From: Theobroma cacao
Lineage: Eukaryota; Streptophyta; Magnoliopsida; Malvales; Malvaceae
Assembly (NCBI RefSeq): GCF_000208745.1
Contig: NC_030859.1
Coordinates: 20,266,915 to 20,330,914 of the forward strand
Direction of reading: 5' to 3'
Length of the DNA: 64,000 bases
The stretch's first letter is position 1, and each line of letters begins with the position of its first letter. The notes beneath the pieces are model-generated. The model made no database searches and was not told the origin of the DNA. It worked only from the letters and a program-made list of their open reading frames with translations. Below are positions 60,471 to 64,000 of the stretch, piece after piece. The position numbers were made by a program, and so were the translations under genes.

Positions 60471-61806
60471 GTACAAAGCTGAGAAAGAGTGATTCTTTGG
60501 GGAGGGAGCCCAGAAGCCAGAGAAAGGAAGGAGAGACCATGAGATTGGAGATAGGTTAATACAAGTTTGAGTTTCTTACTTACTGCCTAGAGATTGATTT
60601 GTTTTTTGTTTTTTGTTTTCCATTTACTTGTTGGTTTCCCTGGATTTAAACATACCTATATAGGCATTGGGATACTGATAGAGAAAGATATAATTGACCT
60701 CTCTGCTTTGCTAGTATCATTGTCAATTTTTTTTCTTGAAATTGTTCATTGGATCAGTTTGAGAATGGAAGCAAACCATCTTTGCATAAATGGGACAAAT
60801 TAACAACACAATTGGTAGCTTTTGGATTTATGCCACATTGGCATGCATTACAGAAATTGTCTAATTTACAATGCCGTTACTTCCATTACTCTGTTGGAGA
60901 TCAGCTACGTGTCTATAAAGGTGGTCAGTTGATGAGAATTTCAAGTTTCTAATTTCTTGCCAAGCCTATCAAAATCAAATTTTTATATAATTTATTTTTG
61001 TAATGAAGTATTTTAAATTTATTGTTTCATAGACACCTCTTTCATTGATGTAGTCATATTTGTACCTGTGTATAATATTACATTTTGCAATTTGTTTTTC
61101 TTGCATCTTACAAAATTATACAAATACGGTAACCTATAATTATATGAAATCTGCATAAGAACATTTAACTCAATGGTAGGTGCATACCATTAAGTCCACT
61201 GTTGGGATGCTTATCCATCAATTCTTAACGACCAATTAACATAATAAATAAGTCTGCAATGGAGTAGCAAATTCATGCTTTATTACAGGTTTATTACCAG
61301 AAAAAGTTTCTGGTAACCCCTATAGATGAAACAGCAAAAAGAAAACAAAAACATCAGAAAGAAAAGCAACTGGTTGGGTTACTTAAAAGAGAATGTGAAG
61401 TTCAATTGATGGACTCATGCAGAAGGCTGCTAGCAGCGATTTATATAAAGAGACCCCTAGATATCTTAGACATTGAATGTCAAGTATGAATGAAAGATTT
61501 ATAGATAAAGTTGCCAGGTTTAGATGTAGGAGATGATTGATTAGCATCATGATCACCTTTAACAGTCAAGAATGTAATGTTGCTACAGAAAGAAAAATCA
61601 GTAATGCAACAAATGAAATTGACAGGGAGGGGTCGATAACGATGGCAAAGACCAATGTGCCAGCTAGACAAGCCAAAAAAAGATTAAATTTATACATGGA
61701 TGTCATAGTAAATTTCTGCAACTTAGACCTATGCCACTTACAGAAAGTGCAATTCAGTTTCCCATAATGCTATCACTTTAAAGGGGTTAATCAACAAAGA
61801 TTAGCA
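60471..61806. other. 3' region of the 446-aa gene and intergenic
   Basis: Contains the 3' untranslated region. An open frame at 60749-60952 is too short to judge and has no motif. The minus strand up to 61806 would be the 3' untranslated region of the polymerase-subunit exon, if that is transcribed. Confidence 0.4.
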
Positions 61807-61923
61807 TCAAACAACGCGGCAGCATCGTTCATGAAATTTGACAAATTCCTCAGTGTAAGTAACCTTCACCACCTGTCCCTTCTTCAGTCCATAGTATTGG
61901 GCAATTGGGTCGGTTTGTAGCAT
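61807..61923 (-). pseudogene. Isolated last exon of an RNA polymerase IV/V subunit 5-like gene
   Basis: A minus-strand exon after a good acceptor (CTCCCCCAG) encodes [20 protein letters not shown] followed by [22 protein letters not shown], 38 residues. DPIA.YYG...GQVVK is the signature of the C-terminal assembly domain of RPB5, and the VTY... ending is closer to the Pol V form (NRPE5) than to RPB5 itself. The final residues are diverged from the expected TYR.V ending. No other exon is visible upstream. Within 190 bp the upstream DNA becomes the duplicated xylose isomerase leader and promoter. It is most likely an orphan fragment; a gene with distant exons beyond the window is not excluded. 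Confidence 0.65.
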
Positions 61924-62109
61924 CTGGGGGAGTTGAAAATTTAAGAATTACAGAAAAGAAATTAAGAAGTAGACAACATATAGTTTGATCTATCCATAAA
62001 CAATAACTTGTTGTGTAATAAGGCAGTATCAGCAATAGTAAGGTTGAAAAACATCTCGAGGGATAGCAACTGGCAAAGTACTCGTTAAGTCAAAATTAGT
62101 GGTTGTTGA

Positions 62110-64000
62110 AAAACCAACAACAGCATACAAAAAAATTGAAAATTTTGAACAATACCCTTCATCGGAAATGGCATGAAAAATCAAGGGTTAGTCTTAATTT
62201 TTTTTAAAATTAAAACCCAGCCTAAAGGTAGGACTTTCAGATTGAAAAAATACAGAAGGGTGTTTGGAAAGGAGAAAAGAGCTGAAGAAGAGTGGAAAAG
62301 AATCAGTATTTATATGTAAGTTGAGGAAAGAGTATTGGTATAGATGTGTGTTAAATTGTAATTATTTTTAAAATGATTTTCAAATGATTCTTTTGGATAA
62401 GGATAGGTACATTGCGTTACCAGGTCTAAGTCCTTTTTTAATAGCTATTAATTAGGAAATTAATAGGTTTTTTCCCTTTTCTAAATACTAATAAATAACA
62501 TAAATAAAGATAAAATATATTATAAAATTTATATTTAATATACTGTCAAGATTTTATATCTTTCAAACAATCAAATGTTATCATTTAATTAATAAATAAA
62601 TTTAAATATTAAAAATTTTTAAAAATAAGTCTTTATAATTTTTAAGTATATTTATTTTGAATAGTAATTTGTGATTAAATAATAACCTATAAGTATTAGA
62701 TTTAAATAGTACATTAAATACAAATTTACATTATATTATATTAAAAATTTATAAATAATTTAACATAATTTTTCAATTGACTTAATTTTATCACTATACT
62801 TTTAATTTTTTGAAACAAATTTTGATCATATTGTTGAGAAATAGTTAATAAAATATTCCACTGGGAGTTGTTTTATAATTTCAAAACTAATATTAAAGAT
62901 AACACGACCAAAAAAAAAAAACTTCAATTCCACATGTCCATAATATTAATTCCCTTCAAAACCATTTTGAAAAATCAAACATTTTCAATTTCCGTGTCAA
63001 CTTTTGCCTTTAAATTGGCTTAATTTTACTATCATACTTTTAATTCAGAAGCGAATTTAGCTTGATTGTCAAAAATATTTTAAAATAAATATTCATAATT
63101 TTTAAAATATTTATTTTGAAGGATTTTTAAATTTTTATCTATACAGATTAATTGAGTGCTGTTTTGTTAAAGCGTATAAATATTCTACGCTGACAATACA
63201 TCAAATGTACACTTATTTACTTTGTGGTTGGTTCAAATTTATCACTAATTTTTCAATTGACTTAATTTTATTACTGTACTTTTAATTTTGAAACAAGTTT
63301 GATTGTATTGTTGAGAAATAGTTAATAAAACATTAAGTTGGAAGTTGTTTTATATTTTTTAAAAAAAATTTGAAGAAACCATTACAAAAATAAATCATTA
63401 CAGGAGATTACAAAAATAAATCATTACAAAAATAAATTTTATTACTGCTTTGTGTGTGTATATAGGAGGAAAAACTCCAATTCCATGTGTCCTCGAACAA
63501 TAATATTACCTTCAAAACCATTACAAAAATAAATCATTTTCAATTTTTGCGTCAACTTTTACCTTTTCATTTATCATATCATTTTTTTTGAAAGAAAAAT
63601 AAGGTAATGTAATTGAGCCAATTAAAAGATTGATAGTAAATTTGAACTACCACCATATTAAAATAATAAATTTAGACCTTATTTTCTAATACTATTTCCA
63701 ATATATATAATTATAATTTAGTTGCTTCCTCGAGCAAGTAACATTTTGAAGTAAATGAGATGGAATTTGAAGTTTATTAGTAGTATAAAGCTAAATTAAA
63801 TAAAGTGATAATAAAAATTAGTTAACTTAATATATAATTTCGCACATTCAAACCGCCAAAGCAGATTGCTATTCCCAAAAGTGCCAGCAGATTAAATTTG
63901 ATTAATAAGGGTATATTATTCACATTTGATTTTAATATTTAATTAATGATAAATATATATTTTTATATTTAAAAAGATATAATATTAAAATTTTTTATCT
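62110..64000. repeat. Segmental duplication copy 2 (xylose isomerase promoter duplicate), to window end
   Basis: Direct copy of 51098-53390 with about 85-90% visual identity over the aligned parts, continuing to the right edge. It includes the xylose isomerase 5' leader and TATA region but no coding exons. The inner order differs from copy 1. The segment matching 52694-52860 occurs twice in copy 2, once out of order near 62765-62940 and once in place near 63250-63400, and about 0.7 kb of copy 1 (51780-52450) is missing. No gene lies in this stretch. Confidence 0.85.

Noticed and set aside
60749..60952. 67-codon frame after the 446-aa gene
   Set aside because: Short, no motif, and probably within the 3' untranslated or intergenic region.

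Overview
The window is nuclear DNA from a flowering plant. It is AT-rich, has intron-containing genes with GT-AG (and one GC-AG) introns, has a plant tRNA-Arg(ACG), and is full of plant transposon classes (copia, MULE, LINE, TRIM, solo LTRs). The protein sequences (LNK2, RJ4-type annexin, eukaryotic xylose isomerase, Cf-type receptor-like protein) point to a eudicot. I cannot fix the species from sequence alone.

Layout. 1-12.4 kb is a nested transposon block. It holds two minus-strand copia LTRs at the left edge, then a decayed Mutator-like (MULE) transposase with arrays of a short 'cacgcaatgcctaat'-like repeat. Two solo LTRs sit in it, each with a clean 5-bp target duplication (TCACT and AATGC). 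The whole insertion splits a retroelement RNase H-like fragment into two halves 8.4 kb apart. 12.4-15.3 kb is an intronless receptor-like protein (RLP) gene whose cytoplasmic tail is cut off by a frame change. 16.5-26.3 kb is the circadian coactivator gene LNK2 on the minus strand, with 8 coding exons and a 3.9-kb first intron; upstream of it is a perfect 16-bp palindrome of two G-boxes around TGACGTCA. A tRNA-Arg gene lies at 29.2 kb.

30.5-40.4 kb is a second degenerate region. It holds an intronless STE20/BLUS1-like kinase pseudogene, an unrecognised decayed minus-strand coding unit, copia gag/pol fragments, a LINE reverse-transcriptase remnant and a complete TRIM element. 41.6-45.1 kb carries a six-exon annexin gene preceded by a second, promoter-equipped annexin first exon. 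45.8-50.8 kb is a 20-exon xylose isomerase gene on the minus strand, converging with the annexin gene.

51-64 kb is a segmentally duplicated region. The promoter and 5' leader of xylose isomerase recur at 62.1-64 kb, and a third partial copy lies at 57 kb. Between them are two F-box pseudogenes (one nearly intact), an intact single-exon gene for an unrecognised coiled-coil/acidic protein, and an isolated terminal exon of an RNA polymerase IV/V subunit-5-like gene fused next to the duplicated xylose isomerase promoter.

I see no operon-like or defence-system-like novel locus. The most interesting features are structural: nested insertions with readable target duplications, duplicated promoters and first exons, and the palindromic LNK2 promoter element. 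Exon boundaries were assigned by hand from splice consensus and reading-frame continuity.
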